DNA of 64,000 bases from Hyphomonadaceae bacterium (GCA_016791365.1 JAEUMT010000058.1:1-64000); one strand, 5' to 3'. Positions 45,564-54,611 are shown, numbered from the stretch's first letter. Notes: generated by a model not told the origin, from the letters alone. Numbers and translations: made by a program.

Positions 45564-46104
45564 CTCTCGTACGGACTCGAACTTGCCAGCTTTGCCAGAA
45601 CCTACTCAACAACGTCGCCAACCCGTCGGCCGAGCCGGCATCGCCTCGATCATCGCCAATGGTGTGAAAATCACCGGCACGATCGACGCCAATGGCGCTG
45701 AGCTGCAGGTTGACGGCGAAATCGAAGGCAACGTGGTCGGCGGTTCGCTGACTGTCGGCGACACCGGCATGGTGCGCGGCGATGTCGTCTCCGAAAGCGT
45801 CACCGTTCACGGCCGCGTTGAAGGTTCGGTGCGCGCGCGCAAGGTCATGCTGGCCCGCAACGCCCACGTCCTCGGCGACATCGTCCACCAATCGCTTTCG
45901 GTTGAAATGGGCGCCGTGTTCGAAGGTCAGTGCCGCTATCTGCAAGACCCGCTCTCGCAGTCGGGCCCGGGCGCGCCGTCGCAGCCGCAAGTTGTTCAGC
46001 CGCAAGATCGCTCGCAAGCCTTCGGCGGCGGCAATTCGGTGTTCGGCGAACCCTCGAACGACGACCGCATGGTCTCGGGCGTGATCGTCACCGGCTCGAA
46101 CTAA
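45544..46104 (+). CDS. bacA: Bactofilin BacA
   Basis: A 186-residue polymer-forming cytoskeletal protein. A short charged N-terminus precedes the bactofilin beta-helix (about 33-135). Its tandem strands are SIIANGVKITGTIDANGAELQVDGEIEGNVVGGSLTV, GMVRGDVVSESVTVHGRVEGSV and VLGDIVHQSLSVEMGAVFEGQC. A Pro/Gln-rich flexible C-terminus follows. Bactofilins form filaments on the inner membrane that recruit peptidoglycan enzymes. It is coupled to lmdC by a 20-base overlap and closed by a strong terminator. Confidence 0.95.
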   Translation: MFTNKGNSRTDSNLPALPEPTQQRRQPVGRAGIASIIANGVKITGTIDANGAELQVDGEIEGNVVGGSLTVGDTGMVRGDVVSESVTVHGRVEGSVRARKVMLARNAHVLGDIVHQSLSVEMGAVFEGQCRYLQDPLSQSGPGAPSQPQVVQPQDRSQAFGGGNSVFGEPSNDDRMVSGVIVTGSN

Positions 46105-46128
46105 GCTTTAGTCCAAACGGACAAACGA

Positions 46129-46150
46129 AGGCCCGGCGAAAGCCGGGCCT
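46129..46150 (+). terminator. Intrinsic terminator after bacA
   Basis: A nine-base-pair stem AGGCCCGGC (46129-46137) / GCCGGGCCT (46142-46150) with a GAAA tetraloop, followed by TTTTGCTTT. It should end the lmdC-bacA transcript 25 bases after the bacA stop, and it also faces the convergent lipoprotein gene. Confidence 0.9.
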
Positions 46151-46161
46151 TTTGCTTTGCG

Positions 46162-46653
46162 CTATGGAGCGTTGGCGCGCGTGTACGTGATCCGACCCCA
46201 CGGCTGCCAGGCGCCGTCACGCTCAACCTCGCTCGTCGTTACAAAGCGATCGGCGCTCTCAATCGTCCAGCGCGACCGCATGCGCAGCGTTGCGCCGTCA
46301 GCGCCGACATAAGTGTGCGGCTCAAACACCAGCGCGCCTTCTTCCGCATGCCAGACGCCGGCGCTCATGCCGCCGTCGGAGGAATAATATGTGAACGCCA
46401 GCGCACTCCGCGCCACATCGGTGAAATAGATCGTCTCACCGCGATAGCTCGTCGGCTGCACCGCGTGCGTATCGCGCACGTAGCGCCCACCCAACATCGG
46501 TTCGAAACAGCGGTCGTCACGGATCTCGGCATTGCCTTCAAACGCGCCATGCCAACACCCGATCAACGGCGCGAACGGGGCCATCGCATCATCGGCGCGC
46601 GCGCTCGTCGCGCATCCGGCCAACAGCACAGCGAGAAACAATGCGCGCATCAC
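46162..46653 (-). CDS. Small lipoprotein, DUF1579-like
   Basis: A 163-residue predicted lipoprotein with the lipobox LLAGC near residue 14. The mature domain begins MAPFAPLIGCWHGAFEGNAEIRDDRCFEPMLGGRYVRDTH, resembling lipocalin-like or DUF1579 proteins, which bind small ligands or have unknown function. Two tandem Met codons begin the frame. It follows the DMP19-like gene by nine bases. I cannot assign a role. Confidence 0.75.
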   Translation of the reverse strand: MMRALFLAVLLAGCATSARADDAMAPFAPLIGCWHGAFEGNAEIRDDRCFEPMLGGRYVRDTHAVQPTSYRGETIYFTDVARSALAFTYYSSDGGMSAGVWHAEEGALVFEPHTYVGADGATLRMRSRWTIESADRFVTTSEVERDGAWQPWGRITYTRANAP

Positions 46654-46662
46654 CCGCGAACC

Positions 46663-47670
46663 TTAGCTATCTTTCGGTACGATGGCCGCGAAGTCGGCCT
46701 CGCTCAACGCTAGCGACGCCGCGGGCAGCGCGTTGCCCTGCCCGACCAGCACGCTGAGAAATCTCTTGAACACCCGGCCCTGGCGATAGAACAGCGCCGT
46801 GCGCGCGCCCTTATCGGTCTCAACCCGACAAACGAATGCCTGCGCATCCGGTCCATCGGGCCACGCATCGCGCATCGGCCCGAAGCCCAGAACACGGAAA
46901 TTCGTGATCGTCAGTCCGGCCATATCGCAGAGCGCTTTCGCCGCGCGGAATGGCGCCGACGCACGCATCGCCTCGGCGCGCGCATGCTCCACCTCCGCCC
47001 TGCGCCGCGGCAACAATGCGTTGGCGTGCGCGACGCGCTGCAGATGCGTCGTCATCTCCGCGTCCGGCGCGATCTTCACTTTGCGCAGCGACTTCAGCCA
47101 GGTCTTGTGACGCGCCGTGAGCGGCTCCTTGCTTTCGACGTCCGCGAAGCGCCGATCCAAATCCTTCAGCGCCGCCTTGGCTGATCGATAATTGTGCGCC
47201 GCCGCGATCTTGCGCGCCGCCGCAGGCTTCGCGCGCTTCAAGCGCACCAATAATTCGAAGAGCTGCAAATGCGGATCGGCCAGCATGCTTTTCAGGCCGG
47301 CGCCGGCGCAGCGCAAGGCGACTTCATCAGCGCCGCGATTGGCAAAATACCGCGCGTGGCCGCCAGCGCTGACCTGCGCAAAGTAATCGCGCGTGTAATA
47401 GCTCCACAGCGCTTCCTGCGCGAACTCACCCGGCAGGAATTGCGCCTGGTTCATGAGCGCATCGACCCATGCGTCAGCAGCCAGAACCAGATGTGCGGGA
47501 TCAGCGTGATCAGCGGCGCTTTGCGGCAGCACGATCTCATCGCAGAGCATGCCCTGAAACGTTGTCATCGCCGACACGCCCGAACAATGCTCGCGCTGAT
47601 ATTGCACGATCCATGGTGTGGGCTGTTCTATCGGCTCGACCGCCGGCTCTTCCGCAATCTCGATACTCAT
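46663..47670 (-). CDS. DMP19-like (DUF4375) protein
   Basis: A 335-residue cytosolic protein. The segment EALWSYYTRDYFAQVSAGGHARYFANRGADEVALRCAGAGL resembles the DMP19/DUF4375 core (a DNA-mimic fold in one studied member). A long helical, Lys/Arg/Ala-rich middle section follows, and a second small domain with FRVLGFGPMRDAWPDGPDAQAFVCRVETDKG closes it. The assignment is by pattern and moderate at best. It lies 18 bases after prfB and 9 bases before the lipoprotein gene. Confidence 0.6.
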   Translation of the reverse strand: MSIEIAEEPAVEPIEQPTPWIVQYQREHCSGVSAMTTFQGMLCDEIVLPQSAADHADPAHLVLAADAWVDALMNQAQFLPGEFAQEALWSYYTRDYFAQVSAGGHARYFANRGADEVALRCAGAGLKSMLADPHLQLFELLVRLKRAKPAAARKIAAAHNYRSAKAALKDLDRRFADVESKEPLTARHKTWLKSLRKVKIAPDAEMTTHLQRVAHANALLPRRRAEVEHARAEAMRASAPFRAAKALCDMAGLTITNFRVLGFGPMRDAWPDGPDAQAFVCRVETDKGARTALFYRQGRVFKRFLSVLVGQGNALPAASLALSEADFAAIVPKDS

Positions 47671-47688
47671 CAGGGCCCCCGCCCAACC

Positions 47689-48820
47689 TTAATCGATGTC
47701 CTGGACCTGCTTGTCTGCCGCTCCGCTCACCCGCGCCGCCAATGAGGCGGCCATGAACTGATCGAGGTCGCCGTTCAGCACACCTTGGGTATCAGAGGTT
47801 TCAACACCCGTCCTGAGGTCTTTGACCATCTGATACGGCTGCAGGACGTACGACCGGATCTGCCTACCCCAGCCGATCTCGGTCTTGGTGTCCTCAAGCT
47901 GCTGGGCCGCCGCTTCGCGCTTTTGGAGCTCGGCCTCGTACAAACGCGCGCGCAGCATGTCCCAGGCCGCGGCCCGGTTCTTGTGCTGCGACCGCTCGGC
48001 CTGACACGCGACGACGATGCCCGTCGGCATGTGCGTCAGGCGCACCGCCGAATCCGTCTTGTTGACGTGCTGACCGCCGGCGCCAGACGCGCGATAGGTG
48101 TCGGTGCGCACATCCTTGTCGAGAATCTCCACCTCGATGGAATCATCGATCTTCGGATAGACCCACACGCTGGCGAATGATGTGTGACGGCGCGCATTGG
48201 AATCGTAAGGGCTGATGCGCACCAGGCGATGCACGCCTGCTTCGGTTTTCAACCAGCCGTACGCATTCTCGCCATTGACCAGCACGGTCGCCGATTTGAT
48301 CCCGGCGGTGTCGCCGCCTTGCTCTTCCAACAGATCGGCCTTGAAACCGCGTGCATTGGCCCAGCGCAAATACATGCGCATGAGCATTTCAGTCCAATCC
48401 TGACTCTCGGTGCCGCCGGCGCCGGAATTGAATTCGATGTACGCGTCGTTTGAGTCCGCTTCGCCAGAGAGCAGCGCTTCGAGCTCGGCCTGCGCCGCGC
48501 GCGCTTGCGCGGCTTTCAGGCTCTCTTGCGCCTCGGCAATCAGGCCTTCATCGCCTTCGGCTTCGGCCATCTCGGCAAGCTCGACGCCATCGCGCAGATC
48601 ACGCTCAAGCGAGAGAATGGCGTTCATGCCGCTCTCCAGCTTGGTGCGTTCACGCATCAGCTTTTGCGCTTTGGCCGGATCATTCCAAAAATCGGGGCGC
48701 TCCGAGAGCGCGGTCAGTTCGTCAAATCTGACTTGGGCGTGATCCCAGTCAAAGACGCCTCCGCAGCAGAGCGACAGCAGACTCGATCTGTTCAGCGAGG
48801 GTAGCGATTTCGGCGCGCAT
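47689..48820 (-). CDS. prfB: Peptide chain release factor 2 with programmed +1 frameshift
   Basis: RF2 recognises UGA and UAA and releases the peptide through its GGQ motif ([15 protein letters not shown]). The true start is ATG at 48818-48820: [23 protein letters not shown]. Frame 0 then meets UGA at 48749-48751. The local sequence is CGG AGG CGT CTT TGA C, so the CTT codon slips +1 and reading resumes at GAC TGG GAT ([12 protein letters not shown]). An internal Shine-Dalgarno CGGAGG sits just upstream of the slip codon. The product is about 376 residues. Translating only the downstream frame gives a false N-terminus. The gene lies 94 bases after PBP1A. Confidence 0.93.
48748..48763 (-). promoter_or_regulatory. 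prfB recoding site
   Basis: CGGAGG-CGT-CTT-TGA-C has the same layout as the E. coli prfB slip site: a Shine-Dalgarno-like stimulator three bases before CTT, an in-frame UGA, then C. This is the known autoregulatory circuit in which low RF2 slows UGA reading and raises frameshifting. Confidence 0.92.
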
Positions 48821-48830
48821 TTTTTTCTCG

Positions 48831-48920
48831 GGAGTTGGGAATAGGCAGTTGGGAATAGGGATGCGGACAAAGAAACTCAAGGCTTCCTACTCCCAATTCC
48901 CCACTCCCTATTCCCTAATA
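48831..48920. repeat. Heptad tandem repeats in inverted arrangement
   Basis: The gap between PBP1A and prfB holds AGTTGGGAATAGG twice (48833-48845 and 48847-48859), a 14-base period made of two degenerate heptads of the form TNGGNAN. Around 48884-48920 the opposite strand carries the same kind of unit (CTACTCCCAATTCCCC, ACTCCCTATTCCC). The right block runs into the PBP1A stop codon. A second element of this sort is at 59934-60006. Confidence 0.7.
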
Positions 48921-51503
48921 GAGTCCGCCTAAATCCTCATCCTGCTGCTGTTGTTGCTGGGTTTGAGCCGGCCGCGCCTCATTTGGCGTGTCGGTGCCCG
49001 AGAGCCCCGAGAGCACACGCGGATCGATCGGCTCGCTACCGCCAAAGACAAACGGCGACGAGGTCACATCGCGCGTCGGCTCGGTGCCAGGACGGAACGC
49101 TTCCAGGATCGTTTGCGTCGTCGTCGCACTCGGCAAACCACCGGTTTGGTAGTCGATCCGCACGAGACGCGCGCCAGCCGGGATACGGAACGGCGTCGGC
49201 GACGAGTTGCGCAACGCTTCGCGCATGAAGTCGCGGAAGATCGGCGCCGAGATACGGCCGCCGGTTTCGCCTTCGCCCATGTCGCGCGGCGTATCGAAGC
49301 CAGCCCATACGCCGACGACGAGGTCCGGCGAAAAGCCGATGAACCAGGCGTCCTTATAATCGTTGGTGGTGCCGGTCTTGCCGCCGAGCGGGAAGCCGAG
49401 CGAATTCACGGTCGTCGCCGTACCGCGCTGCACGACGCCTTCCGCCATCGAGACGATTTGATAGGCGGTCACCGCATCGAGAACTTGCGCACGCCCATCA
49501 GCCAGGTTCGGCGCGCGTTGGCCCGACCATTCGGCGTTGCACTGCGCGCACTCGCGCTGATCGCGGCGGAACACCGAAGCGCCGGTGCGATCCTGAATAC
49601 GATCGATGAAGATCGGCGAAATCTGACGCCCGCCATTGACGAACATCCCATAGGCGGTGGTCATGCGCAGCAACGTGGTCTCGCCGGCGCCCAGCGCCAG
49701 CGCGAACACAGCTTGCGTGCGATCGCCGTAAATACCGAGACGGCGGCCATAATCGAGAATGCGCTCCGGGCCCATTTCGTAAGCCACACGCGCCGTCATC
49801 GCGTTACGCGACATTTCCAAACCGCGACGCAACGTCGTCGGCCCGTAGAATTCGCGCGTGTAGTTTTCCGGCGACCAGTTCGAGCCGTCGCCCGCTTCGA
49901 TCGCGAGCGGCGCATCATCGACAAGCGTCGCGGGCGTCAGGCCATAATCCAAAGCTGCGGCATAGACGATCGGCTTGAACGACGAACCCGGCTGACGCTG
50001 CGCCTGGGTGGCGCGGTTCAAGCCGTTCGCATCATTGAACGAATAGCCGCCAACCATCGCCAGCACGCGGCCCGTGTGCGGGTCCATCGCCACCAGCGCG
50101 CCCTGCACCTGCGGCACCTGCTTCAAATTATAGCGGCCGTTCGAAGCGCGCGTCGCATAGACGATCGCGCCACGACGCAGCGCCCGCGCTTGTTCGCGGC
50201 GTGCGCCTTGTGCGGCCCACTGCGCATCATTGTCGCCGACGCGGCCGGTTTGGCCGTTCTCGTCCGTCAGCGTGACGGCGCCATTGCCGGTCGCGGTGAC
50301 CATGGCGCGCAGCCAGCCCGAAAGCTGCGGCGCGGCGTCGGCGGCGCGCAATTGCGCTTGCACATCGCCAGCGGGATCGCCCGTAGCAATCGGCCCACGC
50401 CATTCATGGCGCCGGTCATATTCTTCCAGCCCACGGCGCAGCGATTGCGCGGCAGCCAGCTGCAGACGCGTGTCTATGGTCGAACGGATCGAGAGCCCGC
50501 CATCGTAGAGCGCGCGCTCACCGTACTGATCCTGCACCTGACGGCGCACTTCCTCGACGAAATGCGAAGCCGCAACGTATTGGTCGCCCGCCAGACGGTT
50601 GTGAACTTCGAGATCGGACGCACGCGCTTCTTCGGCTTGCGCCTCGGTTATGTAGCCACGCTCCAGCATACGGCCGATCGCATAGTTGCGCCGGTCAATG
50701 GCGCGCTCGCGATTGCGCGGCAGCTGATAGTTAGCCGGACCCTTGGGCAAAATGGCGAGATAGGCAGCTTCGCTGACCGTGAGGTCCGAGAGCGGCTTGT
50801 CGAAATAGTTGAGCGCAGCGGCGGCGACGCCGTACGCGCGGTTACCGAGATAAATCTGGTTCAAATAGAGCTCGAGCACGCGGTCCTTATCGAGCACGCG
50901 CTCGATACGTTGCGCGACCAGGCCTTCACGCAGCTTCGTCCAAATCGCGCAGAACATGCCGCCGACGCCGCCGGAGCATGCCGCCGCGCGCCCGGTCAGC
51001 ATATTGCCGGCCACTTGCTGCGTGATCGTCGAGGCGCCCTGAATGCGCCGCCCCTGCACGACATCGAGCGGAATGCGCAACACCGCGCGCGCCAAGCCCT
51101 GATAGTCGATGCCCGAGTGCTCAAAGAAGCGCGCGTCTTCAACCGCGACGAAGGCGTTCTTGACGTGATCTGGAATCTGCTCGATCGGCACGAACACGCG
51201 CTGCTCGCGCGCGAACTCCGCCACCAGCGCGCCGTCGCCGGCGTGAACGCGGCTCGTGACCGGCGGCTGATAGTCCTGCAAATCTTCGAGGCTCGGCAGC
51301 CCTTGCAGCGCCGCGATTAAGAAGATGATCACCGCGAGCACGCCGGCGGCGATCGCGATGCCGAAGCCGATCAGGATTTTGCGCCACGGGATGCCGCCGC
51401 CGCCTCCACCGCCACGGGGTTCGCGGTAATCACGGCGATCATAATCGTCGTGATCGTACTCTTCGTCGTCCCACCCGCGATCGTATGAACTTGTTCGCGA
51501 CAT
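48915..51503 (-). CDS. Class A penicillin-binding protein PBP1A
   Basis: Bifunctional peptidoglycan glycosyltransferase/transpeptidase of 862 residues. The N-terminus is cytoplasmic, rich in Asp/Tyr/Arg with a Gly run. A membrane helix follows (ILIGFGIAIAAGVLAVIIFLI). GT51 carries EDARFFEHSGIDYQGLARA and QGASTITQQVAGNML. An OB-like insert is followed by transpeptidase motifs SSFK (Ser about 507) and KTGTT. The C-terminus is a Gln-rich tail (TQQQQQQDEDLGGLY). It lies between the amidase and prfB, an arrangement shared with related alphaproteobacteria. The Cys-containing GT insert (AAACSGGVGGMFCAIW) is a feature of this subgroup. Confidence 0.95.
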   Translation of the reverse strand: MSRTSSYDRGWDDEEYDHDDYDRRDYREPRGGGGGGGIPWRKILIGFGIAIAAGVLAVIIFLIAALQGLPSLEDLQDYQPPVTSRVHAGDGALVAEFAREQRVFVPIEQIPDHVKNAFVAVEDARFFEHSGIDYQGLARAVLRIPLDVVQGRRIQGASTITQQVAGNMLTGRAAACSGGVGGMFCAIWTKLREGLVAQRIERVLDKDRVLELYLNQIYLGNRAYGVAAAALNYFDKPLSDLTVSEAAYLAILPKGPANYQLPRNRERAIDRRNYAIGRMLERGYITEAQAEEARASDLEVHNRLAGDQYVAASHFVEEVRRQVQDQYGERALYDGGLSIRSTIDTRLQLAAAQSLRRGLEEYDRRHEWRGPIATGDPAGDVQAQLRAADAAPQLSGWLRAMVTATGNGAVTLTDENGQTGRVGDNDAQWAAQGARREQARALRRGAIVYATRASNGRYNLKQVPQVQGALVAMDPHTGRVLAMVGGYSFNDANGLNRATQAQRQPGSSFKPIVYAAALDYGLTPATLVDDAPLAIEAGDGSNWSPENYTREFYGPTTLRRGLEMSRNAMTARVAYEMGPERILDYGRRLGIYGDRTQAVFALALGAGETTLLRMTTAYGMFVNGGRQISPIFIDRIQDRTGASVFRRDQRECAQCNAEWSGQRAPNLADGRAQVLDAVTAYQIVSMAEGVVQRGTATTVNSLGFPLGGKTGTTNDYKDAWFIGFSPDLVVGVWAGFDTPRDMGEGETGGRISAPIFRDFMREALRNSSPTPFRIPAGARLVRIDYQTGGLPSATTTQTILEAFRPGTEPTRDVTSSPFVFGGSEPIDPRVLSGLSGTDTPNEARPAQTQQQQQQDEDLGGLY

Positions 51504-51623
51504 TGCGCCCCGCTTCTGCGCGCCTAGTGAATGAGCCGCCCGGCCTCGCCTCGTAATGAGGCGCGATTAAGGCCAGGGCAGCGTTCGTGACATAGCGGAT
51601 TTAGCTTAAGATTCGCGCCAAAA

Positions 51624-52775
51624 TTAGTCCGCGGCCGCATAGAGGCCGGGGGGCGTGAAATACTCGTCCACGGCCCGGGCCATGGCGCCTGCCATGCGTT
51701 CCCGGGCGCGGGGATCGGCCAGGCGCCGCTCGTCCGTCGCATTGCTCAAAAAGCCGGTTTCGATCAACACCGCCGGAACGTCCGGCGCCAGCAGCACGAA
51801 TAGCCCCGCGTTCCGGTGCGTATTGCGCACCAGCGGCGCGACTTCCCCGAGCTTCGGGATAACCACCTGCGCAAACTGGGCCGACCGGTTGGTCGTTTCG
51901 CGTTGCGTGAGATCGACGAGGATATCGCGGGTCGTGCTTTCGCGGGCGTTGCCCAGGTCGAGATCCCAGTTCTGCGACGAGATCATGTTCTGGGCGCGCG
52001 CCTCACCCCGGTCCGACAGCGTATAAACCGAAGCGCCGGTGGTGGCCGCATTCGGACTGGCGTCCGCGTGCACCGAGATAAAAAGATCCGCGTGCTGGCC
52101 GCGCGCGAACCGCACCCGATCTTCCAACTCGACGAAATTGTCGGCATCGCGCGTCAGCGCCACATGATAACCGCGCTGCTCAAGCGCATCGCGCAACTCA
52201 AGCGCGCAGTGCAGCACCACATCTTTCTCGCGCGTGCCATTCACACCGATCGCGCCCGGATCGCGTCCGCCGTGTCCGGCGTCCACAACGATGGTGCGCC
52301 GTGTCTGCTGACGGCCGGGGCGTTGCATCGGCACGGGCGCCGGCTCAGCCGTGAACGGACCGCTCGCTGCAATATCAAATGTAAGCGCCGCATTGCGGCG
52401 TCCGCCAACCTCCTGGCGCACCAGGCTCGCGGGACCGTTCAAATCCAACACAATCCGCGACACGCCATCAGCTTGCGGCGCATAGCGGAAGCGGCGCACG
52501 ACGCCGGCGCCCGGGCCTTGTCCGCTCGCTCCGCCAGGCATCGCCAGATGGGCATTGGCGACATCGATCACAAAGCGCGATGGCTCAGCCAGGAAGAAGG
52601 TCCGCGCCTGAGCCGGGCGATCAAGCGCCAGCGTCACGCGGCAGGCCGCGCCCGCGTCCTGCACGAGCACGCCCTGGATCGACGACGGCGCGTCCGCGAA
52701 TGCGCGGCCGCCCATCGCGACACTGCCCAGAGCAGTCGCGCCAAAGAAGGCGAAGGATCGGCGGGTAACGTCCAT
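51624..52775 (-). CDS. N-acetylmuramoyl-L-alanine amidase (AmiC-type)
   Basis: A periplasmic zinc amidase of 383 residues that cleaves the MurNAc-L-Ala bond, usually during septum splitting. The signal peptide is twin-arginine type (TRRSFAFFG...GGRAFA). An AMIN domain (about 30-140) targets the septum. The Amidase_3 domain has IVVDAGHGGRDPGAIGVNGTREKDVVL, the second zinc ligand region FISVHADASPNA and the catalytic Glu region AVLIETGFLSNATDE. It is first in the amiC-PBP1A-prfB run, 120 bases before PBP1A, and divergent from the HExxH gene. Confidence 0.95.
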   Translation of the reverse strand: MDVTRRSFAFFGATALGSVAMGGRAFADAPSSIQGVLVQDAGAACRVTLALDRPAQARTFFLAEPSRFVIDVANAHLAMPGGASGQGPGAGVVRRFRYAPQADGVSRIVLDLNGPASLVRQEVGGRRNAALTFDIAASGPFTAEPAPVPMQRPGRQQTRRTIVVDAGHGGRDPGAIGVNGTREKDVVLHCALELRDALEQRGYHVALTRDADNFVELEDRVRFARGQHADLFISVHADASPNAATTGASVYTLSDRGEARAQNMISSQNWDLDLGNARESTTRDILVDLTQRETTNRSAQFAQVVIPKLGEVAPLVRNTHRNAGLFVLLAPDVPAVLIETGFLSNATDERRLADPRARERMAGAMARAVDEYFTPPGLYAAAD

Positions 52776-52924
52776 GAAGATCGGGAAAATACCTCAAGCG
52801 GCTTGCTATCAAGTTGAAAACTTAGGTGAATAGAACGGTAACTACAGTGGCGCCGCGCAGGCCGTCGAGCGCCGACTGTCGCGCAACTCTTGTTGAAATA
52901 TGAACGGCGTGGTCACTCTGCGTC

Positions 52925-54211
52925 ATGCGCGCACTTCTCATCGCCTGCTGCCTCGCCGCGTTCGCTTCGCCGACGCTAGCGCAGGATTATCACCTGCAAA
53001 CGAACGCGGCCGCGGAGCTTCAACAAATCTGCACCGCCGACGCCGGTCAGCTTTGGCGCACCAGTCTTTGCGGCCCGCTCATCGTCGTTGATCTGGGCAC
53101 GCGGCAGGTTTGGGCGACGCAGCGCGACGATCAGAACCTGCTGGCGCTCACACCTGACGGCGGCTGGGTCGGCATTTTGCCGGACGGCGTCCCGGTCGCG
53201 AACAGCACCGTTGAATGGGCGGGTGTGCGCTGGATCATGGTTCTCGGACCGTTACCGGAAGACGCAAACCAAAGGCGCGCTTTGGTAATGCACGAGGCTT
53301 GGCATCGCATTCAGGACTCCATCGGCCTGCCAATGCAGAGCGCAAACGCGCCGCACCTGGAAACCGAACGCGGACGCTATTTGCTGCGTCTGGAACTGCG
53401 CGCCCTCGCCACGGCCATGCTTTCAAACGGCCGCGCCCAACGCGACGCCGCAAAGGACGCGGTCGCGTTCCGGATGGCGCGCCTTGAAGCGTTCCCCGAT
53501 GCGGCCAGCTCTGAATCCGGTCTCGACCGCAACGAAGGGCTCGCTGCATACACAGGAGTTCGCCTGGGCGCCGGCGATCAAGGTCACCTCTTCGCAGCCC
53601 GCACGCTAACCGACGCCGATCGCCACCAGGCGTTCGCCCGCGCTTATGCCTATGCGAGCGGGCCGGCCTACGGCCTGCTCCTGGACGAGTACGTTGCGGA
53701 TTGGCGCAGTTCGCTGGCGGCATGGGCGCCGGCGGATCTGCTGGTTTCACCGCTTCGCGTCCGCCCGCTTTCCAACCGCAATCTCCGACGCCGCGCCGAA
53801 CGCTATGGCGGCCCACAGATTGCGGCGGAGGAGCAAGCTCGCGCCGAGGCCCGGCGCCAGCTCATCGCCGGCCTGCATGCCCGGTTCAGCGGACCGCGCC
53901 TGGAGCTGCCGCTCCGGCAAACGCAAATCGAGTTCGACCCCAACCGGATCACACCGGTTGAGGGCCTGGGCGACGTCTATCAAATCATCACGCTCCGCGA
54001 CGCCTGGGGTGAGTTTCGGGCCAATGACGGCGCACTTATTTCGCCCGATTTCACAAAGCTCACCGCCGCTCAGCCTGACCAAGCCGGCCTGTCCGGTCCC
54101 GGCTGGCGGCTGACGCTGGCATCAGGATACCGCATAAGCGCTCCGGACCCGACTGGCGTGGTCCGGCCAGAGTTCGCCCCCTCGCCGCCAGCGCCGGCGC
54201 CGGACAACTGA
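52925..54211 (+). CDS. Putative exported metallopeptidase with HEAWH motif
   Basis: A 428-residue secreted protein (signal peptide MRALLIACCLAAFASPTLAQ). An HExxH site occurs as MHEAWHRIQ (residues about 123-127). A downstream Glu in NEGLAAYTGVRLG (about 204) could be the third zinc ligand. A domain rich in Leu/Arg follows, and the C-terminus is Pro/Ala-rich. The overall sequence does not match a peptidase family I know, so activity is an inference from the motif. The ATG at 52925 starts directly at the signal peptide. The gene is followed by the long rne leader. Confidence 0.75.
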   Translation: MRALLIACCLAAFASPTLAQDYHLQTNAAAELQQICTADAGQLWRTSLCGPLIVVDLGTRQVWATQRDDQNLLALTPDGGWVGILPDGVPVANSTVEWAGVRWIMVLGPLPEDANQRRALVMHEAWHRIQDSIGLPMQSANAPHLETERGRYLLRLELRALATAMLSNGRAQRDAAKDAVAFRMARLEAFPDAASSESGLDRNEGLAAYTGVRLGAGDQGHLFAARTLTDADRHQAFARAYAYASGPAYGLLLDEYVADWRSSLAAWAPADLLVSPLRVRPLSNRNLRRRAERYGGPQIAAEEQARAEARRQLIAGLHARFSGPRLELPLRQTQIEFDPNRITPVEGLGDVYQIITLRDAWGEFRANDGALISPDFTKLTAAQPDQAGLSGPGWRLTLASGYRISAPDPTGVVRPEFAPSPPAPAPDN

Positions 54212-54611
54212 CCACCCAGCCTGCGGCGCTTTCCCTTCCTGACAAATCATGCATATGTGTCAGCCAACGCCGCGCGTGCCGTAAGGGAGTTATCCCCGGA
54301 GCATCCGGCGCGCTCCCGCCCTGCGGATCGGCGAGATCAGGCCCTGTGGCGCGCTGCTAAAGCGCCCGCGTTTGGACCTTGAGACCCCGTATTCCAAGGC
54401 TGGAGCGAAAACGGCGCCTATTTAGACGCCGTCAATCGGAGCCCACTTATGATCCGCACAGCGATCGATCTATGCGCCGGAGGCCGACAAGGCCCGGGCC
54501 GCGATCGCGCAGGATCATCTCACATGACTTTGCGTCGCCTCGCCGCTTCCGCCCCGGTTCGTTCCGGACGCTCGGGAGCCTGTGCGCGTGACGCCCACGG
54601 AGCCCATTTTA
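54212..54611 (+). promoter_or_regulatory. Long leader region of rne
   Basis: This 400-base region between the HExxH gene and rne has no supported gene. It contains several small hairpins, such as ACGGCG (54411-54416) / CGCCGT (54427-54432) and CCTTG...CAAGG around 54378-54400. A GGAG lies 10 bases before the rne ATG. Long, structured rne leaders mediate RNase E autoregulation in other bacteria. The same use is plausible here but unproved, and the promoter position is unknown. Confidence 0.5.

Noticed and set aside
48951-51320. A 789-residue plus-strand frame opposite PBP1A
   Set aside because: It is the mirror frame of a clear penicillin-binding protein, dominated by Arg/His/Ala, with no start signal or family features.
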